A DNA stretch of 64,000 bases from NCBI GenBank assembly GCA_036874045.1, contig CM072344.1, positions 12,992,501 through 13,056,500 of the forward strand, given 5' to 3'. The position numbers and the translations under genes were made by a program. Under the pieces are notes generated by a model. That model worked only from the letters and a program-made list of their open reading frames with translations. It was not told the origin of the DNA and did not search any database. Below, in pieces: positions 23,325-35,580 of the stretch; position 1 is the first letter of the stretch, and each line of letters starts with the position of its first letter. Source of the stretch: Cymodocea nodosa. Lineage: Eukaryota; Streptophyta; Magnoliopsida; Alismatales; Cymodoceaceae.

Positions 23325-24962
23325 TTAAGTAAAAGACGTCGATTACACCGGGTGAACGTGACACGCATGCCATTACCGTCTGATATTCCTTCCCACCACC
23401 GCCCGCTCCAGCTGTTCCACGCACGGCTCACGTCCAAGACGATTCTCTCCTTCCGGTGGTCCGTCGGCGTCTCCAGCTGCTACCGCTTGTTTCTAGAAGG
23501 AAGGAAGGAAGGAAGGAGGTGGTATTATTATTAACACAAGCCCAGAAAAATAGAATGACGCGTTTAGTCATTACCAGAGATGCATTGGTTAGGAAGAATT
23601 CTGAAATTCAAATTTGCAGTAAAAGATAAAAAATAAATGTAAGCACAAGAGAATTGACCAGACCATCTCCTCTTCCCCCTCCTCTGTTGACCTCTTCCTC
23701 CACATTCTACATGTTACATTCTTTCTTCCTTGTTCAATGTTATTTTCACGCTCGCTTTTGGGTCAAATAACGAAAACCATTGCATGGGAACAGGAAGAGG
23801 TTTAAGTAGATATTCACAAGCCTAGGCAGTTGATATTCCAATTGCAATGATCCACAAATATGTTATTTTGTTGTTCTACATTTCATTTACGTCTATATAA
23901 GTGTCAAATGGATCGAGCCATCGTAGATCGACCTAATCTGACTTGTAATAGATTAATCTGATCCGACTTGATTTTTTAAATCAATTTGGGTTAGACTATA
24001 ACTTGTAAAAAAATCAACTGACAAAGTCGGGCTAGCTTTGGTCAACCAATGGGCTAAGATTCGTTGCATTTTATTTTATTTTTATTTTAATATAAAAATA
24101 AAAAATATATTTAATATAAAAACTTCCATCGAAATAAAGTTATTTTAACCAAATGGAAGTTTTTTTTAAAAATTATATAAATAGAACTTTGGTCAGACTA
24201 AAGTTTTCACCAAAGTTTTTTTTTTTATTTTTCTAAAATACAAAAATTTTGATCGTCTGTTCGGTCAAAGTTTTTATATTAAATATATAAAGTCTTCGAT
24301 CTCATCAAAACAACTTTAATTGGATTAAAGTTTTTATATTTTTTTTTAAAAATAATATATAAATTTCGATCAAATCAAAAAACTTTGATGTGATTGAAGT
24401 TTTTTATATTATATTATTATAAAAATACTAAAAATGCGACCCATAGCCCATATGAGTTTCTAGTTTTTGATACCTATATTTACATATTTGTGTCATCATA
24501 TTTCAACTCTTGGGGTCTTCCTCTAAGCCTAAGCAAAAGGAAGGTTTCCCAATCTAGCATTCTTGACAATTGGTTGGTCTTTCCTTATCTACTCAAGAAG
24601 CTAGAGAACTACGAAGATTGTCTTCGAGTAAATAGATTTGGCAAGATGAGCCAATGACTGAAGCAAAATGATATATAAGACTAGTTCATCAATGTTAAAG
24701 TGGTAACTACCACTTGGAAGAATATGCTAAATCTTCATGTGGCACAATTAAAACGACTTTACATGATCAACAAGCTCTTCCTAAGTAACGTCATCAGTGA
24801 CACCTAAAATCTGTCTAGCTTCTTGTTTAGTCATTTTTTTTCTCACTCTACGTATGTTCTATACTACTTCATGTGCAACTCTAGATTTATTTGCATCTAT
24901 GTCGTAGAAATTGAAAATAAATCAAATGATAAATGTAATGCATTACCTCTCGATACAAGTTA
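23325..24962. other. Intergenic stretch with GC-rich patch and GAAG microsatellite
   Basis: 23330-23490 is unusually GC-rich for the region. A (GAAG)n microsatellite follows at 23496-23517. From 24080 to 24400 a degenerate unit around AAGTTTTTATATT and TTTCGATCAAA-type words recurs in both orientations. No gene is recognised. Confidence 0.45.
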
Positions 24963-25379
24963 GTAGAGGTGTCAATTAGGTCAGGTCATTACAAGTCAAT
25001 TCAAGCTTGACCTAGGTAGCCTACATTAGATTCAGTTCCTAACGTTCATTTTTTATGAACGTTATAAAAACCAATGTTATTACAACAAGGAAAAAAATGA
25101 AATGTTTGTAAAAAACAAACGTTATAATAATGTTCATAAAAAATGAATGTTGAAACCAATGGTAAAAATAAGAGAAGAAAATGGACAAAAGGAAGAGAGA
25201 AATGGTGATGGAAAAATCTAAAAATAGAGAAAAATGTTAAAGTTTTTTTCACAATTTATACTTGTTCAATCTTCTTTCTTTCTTTCACAAAATTCAAAGT
25301 TCATCTTTTAGGCTTTAGCTTTCTTTTACTCTCAAGTCAAATTCTTTGCAAAAATAGTACACAACTTTAACGACTTCAT

Positions 25380-26400
25380 CTTTAATAATGTTGTCGATGC
25401 TAATGATGATTTTAAGCAGGAACAACAGTACTCTCAAGCTCAAACTATGGAAGGTAGAGCATCAACTTCAACTATTACTGCTAAATCAAGAAAAATGTCA
25501 AATTTATGGTCAAAGTTTACAATAAAGATGAAAGAGCCAAGAGATGATACTATGGTGGAGAGAGCCTACTAGAACATTTGCAATGTAGACTTTTCATGCA
25601 AAACTTCAAGTGGTACAAGTCATTTATCTAAACATGTACAATAAAGATGAAAGAGTTAGGAGATAGTACTATGGGGGAAAGAGCCTACTGGAACATTTGT
25701 AATGTAGGTTTTTCATGTAAAACTTAAGGTGGTATAAGCCATTTATCTAGACATGTAGCTAGTTGTTCATCTAAAAATCTTGAAAAAAATAAAATGATTC
25801 AAACACAACTTAATTTTAACATTGAAAGTAATATAACATAATAACATTATGATCCCAATAATGATAGAAAATTACATACTAAATTTATTATTGTTCAAAA
25901 TTTACCTATTAATTTTGGTGCTAGTCAACATTTTCAAGAATATATTTTACAAGCTTATTATCTACAATTTAAAAAAATTTATAGAAATACAACTAGGCAA
26001 GATATTATTGAACTTTATAGTAAACTTAGAATGGAATTAGTTAATATAATAGGTTCTATTAACACATCTATAACATATACATTTGATATTTAGGAAGGTA
26101 GAAGTATAGTAGGATATATTATTGTTACAACATTTTTTATTAATGATAATTGGGTTTTACAAAAAAGATTAATAGGATTTAGAAGAATAAATCATCCACA
26201 TAATGCTTAAAATATTTTTTCTACTATTATGAAAATTTTTGAATTTTATGAAATTAAAGAAAATGTAAGTAGTATTGCATTTGATAATGCATCTAATAAT
26301 AATGCAACTATCCCTATGTTTAAAAGTAGATTAACTCCACCAAATGATTTTGATTTATTTCATTAAAGATATATATATCATATAATTAATCTTATAGATT
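25380..26400 (+). pseudogene. hAT transposase pseudogene
   Basis: An N-terminal BED-type zinc finger is visible (about 25490-25640: N-I-C-N-V-D-F-S-C-K, then G-T-S-H-L-S-K-H-V) and is repeated in the next 120 bp. From 26050 the translation gives S-I-T-Y-T-F-D-I-stop-E-G-R-S, then F-I-N-D-N-W-V-L-Q-K-R-L-I-G-F and S-S-I-A-F-D-N-A-S-N-N, the conserved catalytic-core order of hAT transposases. The stop after F-D-I stands where Trp is usual (TGG to TAG). The dimerisation domain at the C-terminus is barely traceable. The gene is inactive. Confidence 0.8.
25519..25757 (+). repeat. 119-bp tandem duplication of the BED-finger segment
   Basis: ACAATAAAGATGAAAGAG starts one unit at 25519 (as TTTACAATAAAG) and the next at 25638. 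The two copies both encode the W/Y-x-N-I-C-N-V segment and differ by scattered substitutions, so the duplication is not recent. Confidence 0.8.
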
Positions 26401-26747
26401 AACAACACCACTAGATGAAAATGATTTTATAGTAGTTAATTGCTCTATTGAATTTTTAAAACTATTTTATAATGCAAAGAACATTTTCCAAGAATATATT
26501 ATTGTATATTTGTTTATGTAATCCACCGCTTATATAATATTGAAAGAGTTTTTAATAATTATAATAATTATCCATTTTTTGCACCTATAGTTTTCAAAAT
26601 AAAAGAAAATTTTAGGCTAAGTCAGGCTACCTCGAAAAAATTTTAAGTTGGACTGTTTCAAAAAAATTAAAATTTTTTTAACCTAAACTTACAGGGTGAT
26701 ACTTTTTAGATTAGGCTGACCCAACCTATTAACACTTGTACAAGCTA

Positions 26748-28771
26748 AGAAGTAATAGCAACGTTTGATTTATCTTACTTTCAAGTGCTTTACGATATGC
26801 TTGAAGTACAACTCTCTCTCTCCCAAGTATCCCATAACCCATCACAATCTAAGTTAGTAAGAAGCTTTGATGCCTATTGAAGCAAAACAAACAAAGAGGC
26901 ATCTCCGCTAAACATATTGATTGCCAAAAGAAGGAAGTTTTGGATGCAAAAATTTATGATAGATCTCTATACTACTACAGCTTAGAACTTCAGGCATTAC
27001 ACGTTAAAAAATAAAGACCTCTTGCAAGATCATGCAACTGGACTCTCCCATAAGATATCAACTTCCCATCTTGAGAGTCCAAAATAAGTAGTAATTTCCG
27101 GTGAGAGCACATAGTGGAGACTAGTACAGCACAATTTTTTTATCTTGTGTGATCGTTTAAATGAGGAAGAAGTTGTCAACCTATCGGTTCCATAACAGGT
27201 GTAAACATCAACTTCCACAAAGTCCATCATCGGACATGGATATGCTACCATAAATAACTTCTTGCCAGAAAGGTTGAATTCTTTGGTTTGTGCTGTGGCC
27301 TCACTACCTCTGAAATATCAGTTCGCCACTTTGTGATGATCTAAGAAGTACGGATATCATTTGGAGATTTGAATACAGCACGATTTGGCTTAGGAATTCA
27401 ATAATTTTCTAAAATTTAGGATACAATTCAATTTGGACACATCATTAAGCAAATAATATGTTTAAACATTTAAAACAATACGTTCAAATAACAAAATGGG
27501 CGCACAGGTCATACATGACACCATAGTGTATAACAATAAAGCATACATAAAAATATCAAAAGAAATGTCTAATAATGTTTTAGTATAAATATACAACCAA
27601 AAAAAATGGACTTAGTTCTGTATTACTTGTGCTTGTTCTCTTTATATAGCCTTTACATGTAGGGACCTTATATTATCATAGTGAGGTCAATCTACTTCCC
27701 CCTATTATTTTGTTCCAACATGTATCAAAGCTTAGGTTTTGAAAATAAAAGGCTTGAAAAAGCCAAGTAGAATTAGTCACGCATACATAGCTTGCCTTGT
27801 CTTGAATTAGAAGATCTTTTGTCATACTTATTTATTTAAATATGTTTTTCTTAAAGTTTCAAATGTTTTTCATTGCAAAAAGCTTAAATATAAAGTTTTC
27901 AACGAAATATTACTAAAATATACTTAATTGTTGAAATATAAAACCATGCACATTAATGAAATATACATATTAGTATTATTATACATCAAATTTTGATGTT
28001 ATCTTAGGCTTTATCTTTGCATTTGAATGTTATTTAGGAAATAATGGAGCTAAAAGTGTAAAATTGTACAACATTATTACTATGTATAAATATATAATAA
28101 TATATACATAAAAAATAGAAAATATTTGGGCCTAAAAAAGGTATGGAAAAAGGTAAGCACTTTATATCACCCTTTTAGATTGTACACTAAAAAAATGTCC
28201 TCACATGGGACAAAAGTAAACATCCTCCTTTCAAAATGCCTTTTTTGATAATGAACTCATCATGATATATGTTGTTCCATTAAATTTATCATCATGTTCC
28301 CTATATATGATATAATCTTGTATAATAAGCAATACCATTGGTGTATAAATTTCAATTTTTGTTTTTGCATGACATTGCACCTCCCACTTCCACCAAGGAA
28401 AATTGTGTTCTTTATCAAATGATGAGTTCAATATTTGATAATTCTTATGTGCAATGGTTACCTTCTTTGCTCATTAACATTACTAAAAAAAATATATCAA
28501 CACTTAATCAAAAGGAAGGGATCAAAGTTTGACACATGTTGAGTGCTAACATGTGGTGCTTTCCATCATAGTTGAAACGACATATGTAGGGAAAATTAAA
28601 CCAAATGTCACATGATATGTCAATCATGTTGAGTCATGTTAGTTGACATGAAGGATTTTTGAGCTTGTATGGATCATAGCAACCAACATGTTTAGACATC
28701 AATGCTACATGGTAACTTTAACATGCTAGTCTTTCTCTCATCTATAGTTTTTCCTTAACATTTTACACTTT
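26748..28771. other. Intergenic region, one unassigned open frame
   Basis: A 73-residue minus-strand open frame (27251-27030) is flanked by further open pieces in the same frame (toward 27360) separated by stops. It has several Cys and aromatic residues but I recognise no family. The rest (27420-28770) is AT-rich with nothing identifiable. Confidence 0.3.
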
Positions 28772-29478
28772 GGTGGAGTTTGTGTACTTGAAATTTGATA
28801 GAATTGAAAATTTTTTCTGTCAAATTTTGAGTCATGGGATGTTTGTGTATTTTGAAATTCAAATTTCTTGAGAAATTGAATTCCAAACATGTGTAAAGGT
28901 TGGGAAAATGAATTCTCAACCTAAAAGGTCAGAATTCAATTCCTTAGACCTTCTCCTTATGATTGACGCTCGTCTCCTTGTGAATGCTCATCTCATCGCT
29001 TATCTACCATCGTGCTCATTTGCCACCATGCTCGTCTTATCACTTGTCCATCATCGCTCATTTGCTACCTACACACATCTATCGTGCTCGTCTCCTCGTT
29101 GATGCTTGTCTCATCATTTGTTCGTCGTCGCTCATCTATTGCCTGCACTCATTTGCTGTGTTTGTCTCTTCATAGATGCTCATTTGCTGCCTGCACTCAT
29201 TCGCCATGCTCGTCTACTGTTGCGCTAGTGTCTTCGCCTGCACTCCTCTATCGTGCTTGTCTATCGCTATGCTCATCTTCGCTTGTGCTCATTTGTGGTG
29301 TTGGTCCAATTGCTGTCATCCACCATACTTGTCTCTTCGCTTGTGCTCATCTACAATATTGAATTTCAATTTTCATCAAATTCTTAAATATGCATAAACA
29401 CTCAAATTTCAAATTCTTTTTGTCAAATTCTACAGAATTCAAATTCTACGGAATTCAGATTTTGAGTACATAAATAGA
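28772..29478. mobile_element. Element with long imperfect terminal inverted repeats and a repeat core
   Basis: The left arm (28780-28890, TTTGTGTACTTGAAATTTGA...) matches the reverse complement of the right arm (29350-29475, TTTATGTACTCAAAATCTGA...). Both arms contain repeated GAATTC/AAATTTGA words. Between them, 28957-29350 is a different-looking C/T-rich core of degenerate repeats around GCTCATCT and CGTGCTCGTCTC. The open frames in the core are products of the repeat. No transposase is present, so it would be non-autonomous. Confidence 0.6.
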
Positions 29479-30285
29479 CCTTTTATCTTGTCTATAGCTC
29501 TTCTTTCTTCTTCCATTCACTCTCCCATGACAAGTAATTGAGAAGTCATCTACTCATCATTTCCAACCACCAACCACATTTTGACTACCAAGGATTGATA
29601 GAATGGCCAAACCACCAACATCATTCTTCTACCTCCAAGACCATATTTCTCTTGGACAAATGGACATTAAATTGAAATTCGTAGTCTTCGTAGAATCTAA
29701 AGCTTAATTCCTTTCTCAAAAGGACATAAAAGTGTGAGCATGGAAGAAAGTAGGTGCAATATGGTTCTTTAACCCATTATTATACATTTAATCAAATTAA
29801 TCAATCAAGAGATTTTGTATTAAAAGTTTTGCCATTCTTGTAGCTCATTGTTTCTAATCTAGCAAAGCTTTTCAAAGTGTACTTGAAAGAAAACGTAGAA
29901 ACATTCATAATAGGGAACAATACAATTGCAAGCATATATTTTATATAAAAACAAATTTATGGTTCTACAAATGAAGCATTTTCTCACAATATAGATTTCT
30001 AGAATATTTTCAACTTTTTGTAAACTGGTGGACCTTTTTATAAATTAGGATGTATCTAGAATATTTTTCACCTAGAGGACATGTAATGAACAAACCTCTT
30101 TAAATTGGTGGCACTTAGCTTAGGTAGCACTCAAAAAGATATGATATAAATGTTAAAGTATTAATTCAAATGAAAAGGTAAACCCAACCCATTGCACATT
30201 TAATTTGAAATTTATCTACTCTAAGGAACATTATAGGTCCTTGCACAATAGTCCCTAGAGACACTTGTTCTTTGCTCTTATTTAC
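29479..30285. other. Intergenic DNA left of the LTR nest
   Basis: AT-rich sequence with no recognisable gene, RNA or repeat. Confidence 0.4.
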
Positions 30286-31903
30286 TTAAATATATGTATA
30301 TTTAATAATTCTTTAAGTAAATAAGCAATTTTCACGAATAAGATTTAAGTTCAATAAATCTATTCGTTTCATTAACTGCAAGTGCACAATGTCTATCACA
30401 TAAGTGTGCAATTACAGATTGATCCTACAGGGAATGAGTAAAAATTTCAGATTATTTAAATTTTTATAGCTAGAGGTTTTTGTGTCATGGATTACTCATT
30501 CCTTTGAATTACTGCTAACTCAATGGACTAAGTTCGTTGAGTTACAATTCTCTCAATGAACTATCTTCATAGAGTTAAGTTTAACTTCATGAATCTCCCT
30601 AGTAACTTCAAATTAATACTGCTGTCTATAGAGGAATACAGTCATCCATTGGGTAATTTTATAGAATGTAAACAACAACAATTAAGCTTCTAATGTTAGT
30701 TTATACTATATTTATCATTAATCCATACTAACATTCAGATATTTTAAATAGTAAACATATCAATCAGGATTTTAGAATTGAATACAAACTGGTTTCAATA
30801 ATTAGTAATACAATTTCCTATTTTCTAGAATGAAATAAACATAAAACATTCAACAATATTGACAATACTAACATTACTAACAATAACAACAATATAAAAC
30901 AAAGGATACAATATAGATTTGATAAACATAAAAATAGATAATGAGTGTTTATTGTGATATGTTTCTAAAGATGAACAAATGATGAAAGGTAAATTCTCTA
31001 TTACCAGTAAGAAACTTCCATCACTATATGCGATGTGATTACACCATTGAAAACTTAATCATACGCTCCTCTCCATATAGGATTGCGAACTAAGACTTTT
31101 GTAAGTTGATCTCCTCTTTAGTATAACAGCATCAACCTAAAACCAAGGCTAGAAGCTTTATTGTCTCTTGAGAGATGATTTGGTGCTTGGTGAAAATGTT
31201 TTTCCTTCCTACGATGCGATCACTCTTCACAATGGTTGTCAATCATTGTGTTTAACTTGGAATCAACCTGACATTCAAAAAATATCTTCACAAACCTTCG
31301 ATGGTGGTGATGGAGCTTCAAGGAACATTTGATGATTGCTACAGTTAGTGCGATTCTCTACTCCCTTCTTCGTTCTTTCTCTTTTCATTTTATATTTCTT
31401 TTTGTAATAACTGCTTTCACCTAAATCACTAGTTGGATCTCCTTCCTTCGCATCAACAATGGTAATTACTTTTTCATTCCATGTTTTAGATTATGGCATG
31501 ATTTGTGCAACATGATTTTCTTTGAATTTCCTACAATTGCTCACAATCGAACATTAGAAAATAACTGGTCTGTAGAGTTAGTGTAACTCAACGGACTTAC
31601 TTTGTTGACTTAACTATTAACTCAATGGATCGACCTCGTTGAGTTAGGCTTAACTTAACGGACTTGTTCAGTTTTGTAATTCAGTAAAACAAATATATAT
31701 TCATATAACATTTAACACTTTATTCATAATTTCTAATTCATTCATAAATGATACTAAATTAACATTTAATTTCTTGAAATTATGCACATTTTTTAATTAA
31801 GGCATGTAATCATATAATTATGACATAATCACTTAATTCTCATATGATAAGCTAAATACTATACAATTAACCACTAATATTATGCACTTTTTCATTTTAA
31901 ACA
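30286..31903 (-). repeat. LTR of the nest family, minus orientation
   Basis: Reading the minus strand, the copy starts at 31903 with TGTTTAAAATGAAAAAGTGC and runs to about 30286, where the conserved end region (CTTGCAGTTAATGAAACG-like, then a run toward TTTACTT) fades. A purine-rich AGTGGAGTGT immediately precedes the start, as a polypurine tract would before a 3' LTR. It is shorter than the 2.2-kb solo copies and has internal deletions. Confidence 0.7.
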
Positions 31904-32390
31904 ACACTCCACTTAATAAAAATGGAATCATTCCATTAATCCTAATAGCAACATTTGAATTTTTATAATCTCTCAAGCTTGATTTCAATTAGAAAAGCAT
32001 AAGTGCTAATAAAAACTATCGTTGAAATACCTCCCCTCTATACTTAAACTTTGCATTGTCCTCAATGTAAAAGAAATTATTTAAGCACAAAAGGAATGAG
32101 CATGAAGATGATCTAAAATCCACAATTTTAAAGCAAATATGATAAAGGAAATACAACAATAAAGCAATTATAGATATTAATGTAGATTGAAATCATATCA
32201 ATAAATTTTCATATATAAATCATAAGTACTAACATAAGTAGATAATAATTCTTGGAAGATAAATAAATAAAAAGTTTACTTTTCCTCTTATTCATCTCTT
32301 TCTAGTGTTGTTGGCAATATAGTCATACATTCATTAGTATTTGGAAGAGTAACAACATTTATTTGTCATTGTGCATTGTCTTGATCTTGT
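31904..32390 (-). mobile_element. Short internal remnant between two minus-orientation LTRs
   Basis: On the minus strand this contains TTTTACATTGAGGACAATGC followed by a GGGGAGGTA stretch. The same sequence occurs downstream of the F-box copies at 50036-50085 and 55146-55195. It is therefore 3' internal sequence of the family with nearly everything else deleted. Confidence 0.6.
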
Positions 32391-33026
32391 TTACTTAAAT
32401 ATTTTTTTCTTCTTTTATAAGTAAAAAAATAATTTTCATGAACAAGATATTAAATCCAATTTGTTAAATTAACTACAAATGCATAGTGTATATTATATAA
32501 GTGTGCAAGTACAGGTCGATCCTACAGGAAACTATCGAAATTACTTTGCTTAATAAATTTTCATGGCTAGGATATAATGTATATTCACAATATGCTCACT
32601 CCGTTGATTTACAATTAATTCAACGAACTTACCTCATGGAGTTATGTTTAACTCAACAAGCTTTTAGGTAACTTATAATTAAAATTATAGTTTGTAGAAG
32701 AATATGACCAACCATTTGACGATTCTATATATTACAAACAACATCAATTAAGCTCTTGAATGCTAATTTATCTTACATTTATCATTTATTGATTCTAGCA
32801 TTCAATAAATCCAAACAGTAGATTTTCTTAATTCAAGATTGCAAAGATTTGTATTAAAATACAATTTTCTATAACTAAAATTAATAAACATAAAACATTA
32901 AACAATACTTACAATACAAACACAAACGACACAACATAGATTTAATAAGCATAAAACATAGATAATGAGTTTTGTTTTGTTTCTGTTCCTTTAGATGAGT
33001 GAATGGTGAAAGGTAAAATTCTCTAT
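32391..33026 (-). repeat. Truncated LTR, minus orientation
   Basis: The 3' part of the LTR is seen in reverse (AACTACAAATGCATAGTGTA, GTGCAAGTACAGGTCGATCC). It is cut at 33026, where a plus-orientation LTR begins inside the word CTCTATTG. Confidence 0.65.
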
Positions 33027-33366
33027 TGTTTAGAATGAAAAAATACATAATATTAATGGTTAATGAATGGTTAATTGCATAATATTTAGCTTATCATATG
33101 AGAATTAAGCCATTATATCATAATTATATGATTACATGCCTTAATTAAAGAATATGCATAATTTCAAGGAATTAGCATTAATTAAATATCATTTTTGAAA
33201 GATTGAAAGCATAGTACATGTGGTTTTATAGAAGTTTACAGAAGCTCGTAAAGTTATTCGCTTAAGTTTATGAACCCTCGTAATGTTACTCATATAAGTT
33301 TACGAAATCTCGTAAAGTTAGGAATTATTTTGCATATCAACTTTTAAATGATTAAGAATTACTTCT
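33027..33366 (+). repeat. First 340 bp of an LTR, plus orientation
   Basis: Starts TGTTTAGAATGAAAAAATAC at 33027 and is followed at 33367 by another LTR start, giving a tandem partial duplication of the LTR 5' end. Confidence 0.7.
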
Positions 33367-35053
33367 TGTTTAGAATGAAAAAGTGCATAATATTAACGGT
33401 TAAATAATAGTTAATTACATAATATTTAGCTTATCATATGAGAATTAAGCCATTATGTTATAATTGCATGATTATATACCTTAATCACTAAATGTGCATA
33501 ATTTTAAGGAATTAACGTTAATTAAATATCATTTCTAAAAGATTGAAAACTTAGTTTAAGTGTGGTTTTATAGAAATATACGGATACTTGTAAAGTTATT
33601 AAGGTTACAGAAGTTCGTAAAATTACTAAGGTTACACACTACGTTAAGTTAGAAGTATGCACGTGTGAATTTAAATGTTTTATTATCTCACGTGAGTTGC
33701 ACATGTTTTATATTAAGTCCATTGAGTTAAGCTTTACTCAACGAGGGAAGTTCGTTGAGTTAATAGTTAAGTTAATGGAGTAAGTCCGTTGAGTTACACT
33801 AACTCCACAGACTAGTTATTTTCTAATATGCCACTATTAGTAGTTACAGAAATAGGAAATTCAAAGAAAAACCACAATTGCACGTATCATATAGGAATTA
33901 ACTTGTGGAATGAAGAAGAAATCACCATCATTGATACAAATGAAGGAAATTCAATCAATCATTTAGGTAGAAGTAGTTACTAGTGAAAGAAATATAAAAA
34001 GAAAAGGAGAAAAATGAAGAAAGGTGTGTGTGAAGGTGGAGAACCACACTAACTACAGGAAGCGTCAGAAGTTCCCTAAAGCTTCACAACACCACCACAA
34101 TCACCAACCATCAGAGGTCTATGGGGATACTTTGTAGATGTCGGGTCAATTCTAAGCCAAACACAGTGACTGACAACCATTGTGAGGAGTGATCACATCG
34201 CAATAAGGAAAGTCATTTTCACCAAACATCGACTCATATCTCAAGAGATCGTAAATCTTCTAACCTTGGTTTCGGGCTGATGCCAATATACTGAAGAGGA
34301 GATCAACTTACAAGTTTTGGTTCACGATTCTATAGGGAGAGGAGGCGTGACTGTAAATGATTAAGTTTTTAGTGATGTAATCGTGTCACATGTAGTGACG
34401 AAAGTTCTTACTATCGATAGAGAATTTTTACATTTCACCTTTCATTCATCTTTAGGAAAATATCAAAACAAAAATACCAAAAAACTAATTATCTGTGTTT
34501 ATAGTTAGTAGTTATGTGTTGTATTGTTTGTTTTGTATCATGATTAATGTTGTCATTGTCAGTATTGTGAATGTTTCATATTTATTTGATTCAGAAAATA
34601 GAAAATAGTTTGATTGATTATTGAAATTGATTTGTACAGAATACTAAAAAATTCTTAATGGTTATTGTTCGAAATATCTAAATGTTAGTATTGATTAATG
34701 ATAAATCTTAGATTAACTAGCATTAAAAAGCTTAATTGATGTTATTTACATTCTGTGGAACCACTCAATGGATGACCAAATTCCTTTGTGAATAACAACA
34801 TTTAATTGGAAATTACTAGGTAGGCTCGTGGAGTTAACTTAAGTTCATGAGGATAGTCCGTTGAGTTAACTATAACTCCACGAACTAAGTCTATTGAGTT
34901 AATTGTAAATCAACGGAGAGCTTAATTAAACACATAAAACTTTAGTTATAAAAATCAAAATAGTACATAATTCTTACTCAATCTCTATGAGATTGACCTA
35001 TACTTGCACACAAATACAATAGACACTATACACTTGTAGTTAAAATATAAATT

Positions 35054-35502
35054 TTATTTATTTATTTTGATCCTCCTTAAACACTCAAATAGCTTGGTGA
35101 ACACTAAGAGTATCCTTGGAGGTGATAGAAGGTGAACCTTCATGGATACTCAAACAACTTAGTATACACCAGGAATATCCAAGGAGGTGAAAGCTTGTAG
35201 GAGGTCTTGCTAGGCCCCAACATGATAGATTATTCAAGTATCACGCACTTTGTCTTGCAAAGATTCCCAACTTGATTGAGATTACTAGCTGAGGCAAAGC
35301 TTGCAATGTTGGCACATGAGTTAGGAAGTGGTGCACACACCTACGACTTGCCAACGCTTGAGTAGAGCCAACACTACTACCTATAGGCACTACACGGGAA
35401 CTTCCCAAGTGGTTACCCATCCTAATTCTACTCCCGCCCAAATACAGTTAACTCTAAAGCTCTTACAGAAGCCAGTACTTGGTAGTAGGTGTAAATGCAC
35501 CT
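35054..35502 (-). mobile_element. SINE-like element with a 5S rRNA-derived head
   Basis: On the minus strand the insertion starts AGGTGC at 35502, carries a 5S-rRNA-like head of about 116 nt, an unrelated body of about 300 nt and a tail of AAATAAATAAATAA. It is flanked by an 11-bp direct repeat: on the plus strand AAATATAAATT at 35043-35053 and again at 35503-35513. Head, tail and target duplication fit target-primed retrotransposition of a pol III transcript. It sits in an LTR whose sequence resumes on both sides. A Cassandra-type TRIM, whose LTRs also carry 5S sequence, is the main alternative. The ends here are not TG...CA and the duplication is 11 rather than about 5 bp. Confidence 0.75.
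35386..35501 (-). ncRNA. 5S rRNA-derived promoter/head of the SINE
   Basis: From 35501 downward the sequence follows plant 5S rRNA: GGTGCATTTACACC at the 5' end, AGAGTTAACTGTAT at the A-box position, then TTGGGCGGGAGTAGAATTAG and AGGATGGGTAACC (C-box, 35423-35411), CTTGGGAAGTTCCCGTGTAG, ending GTGCC at 35386. Length is close to the 120 nt of 5S. The C-box is well preserved and the A-box less so, so pol III activity of this copy is uncertain. It is not a functional rRNA gene. Confidence 0.8.
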
Positions 35503-35580
35503 AAATATAAATTAGACTTAATAGCTAATTTGTGTGAAAAATTGTTTGTTTACTCTAAAAAGAATTTACTAATAGTGTTC

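Larger units (their letters stand above)
24963..26739 (+). mobile_element. hAT DNA transposon, decayed
   Basis: The left end reads GTAGAGGTGTCAATTAGGTC and the right end, reverse-complemented, ACAAGTGTTAATAGGTTGGG. These are imperfect terminal inverted repeats of the type common in plant hAT elements. The flanks ACAAGTTA (24955-24962) and ACAAGCTA (26740-26747) form a 7-of-8 match to an 8-bp target duplication, the hAT hallmark. Inside lies a broken transposase gene. A perfect palindrome-like AACGTTCAT/ATGAACGTT lies near 25040-25061. Confidence 0.8.
33367..35580 (+). repeat. LTR, plus orientation, interrupted by a 5S-headed SINE
   Basis: Starts TGTTTAGAATGAAAAAGTGC and is recognisable up to GTTTGTTTACTCTAAAAAG near 35570. 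The SINE at 35054-35502 splits it near the end. Without the insertion the copy would be about 1.75 kb. A TATAAAAA is present near 33990, at the place corresponding to the TATAAAAG of other copies. Confidence 0.7.

Noticed and set aside
23193..23534. Proline-rich open frame (and glycine-rich one on the other strand)
   Set aside because: Both exist only because of the C44 run; flanks show no coding pattern.
28908..29397. Several overlapping open frames rich in Ser, Cys, His and Leu; also considered as a CRISPR-like array
   Set aside because: They follow from degenerate C/T-rich repeats without spacers of constant length, and this is plant DNA.
35241..35441. 66-residue minus-strand open frame
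   Set aside because: It overlaps the 5S-derived head and body of the SINE and has no protein similarity.
35386..35501. A genuine 5S rRNA gene
   Set aside because: It is diverged from plant 5S, has an altered A-box, is single, and is part of an insertion with tail and target duplication.
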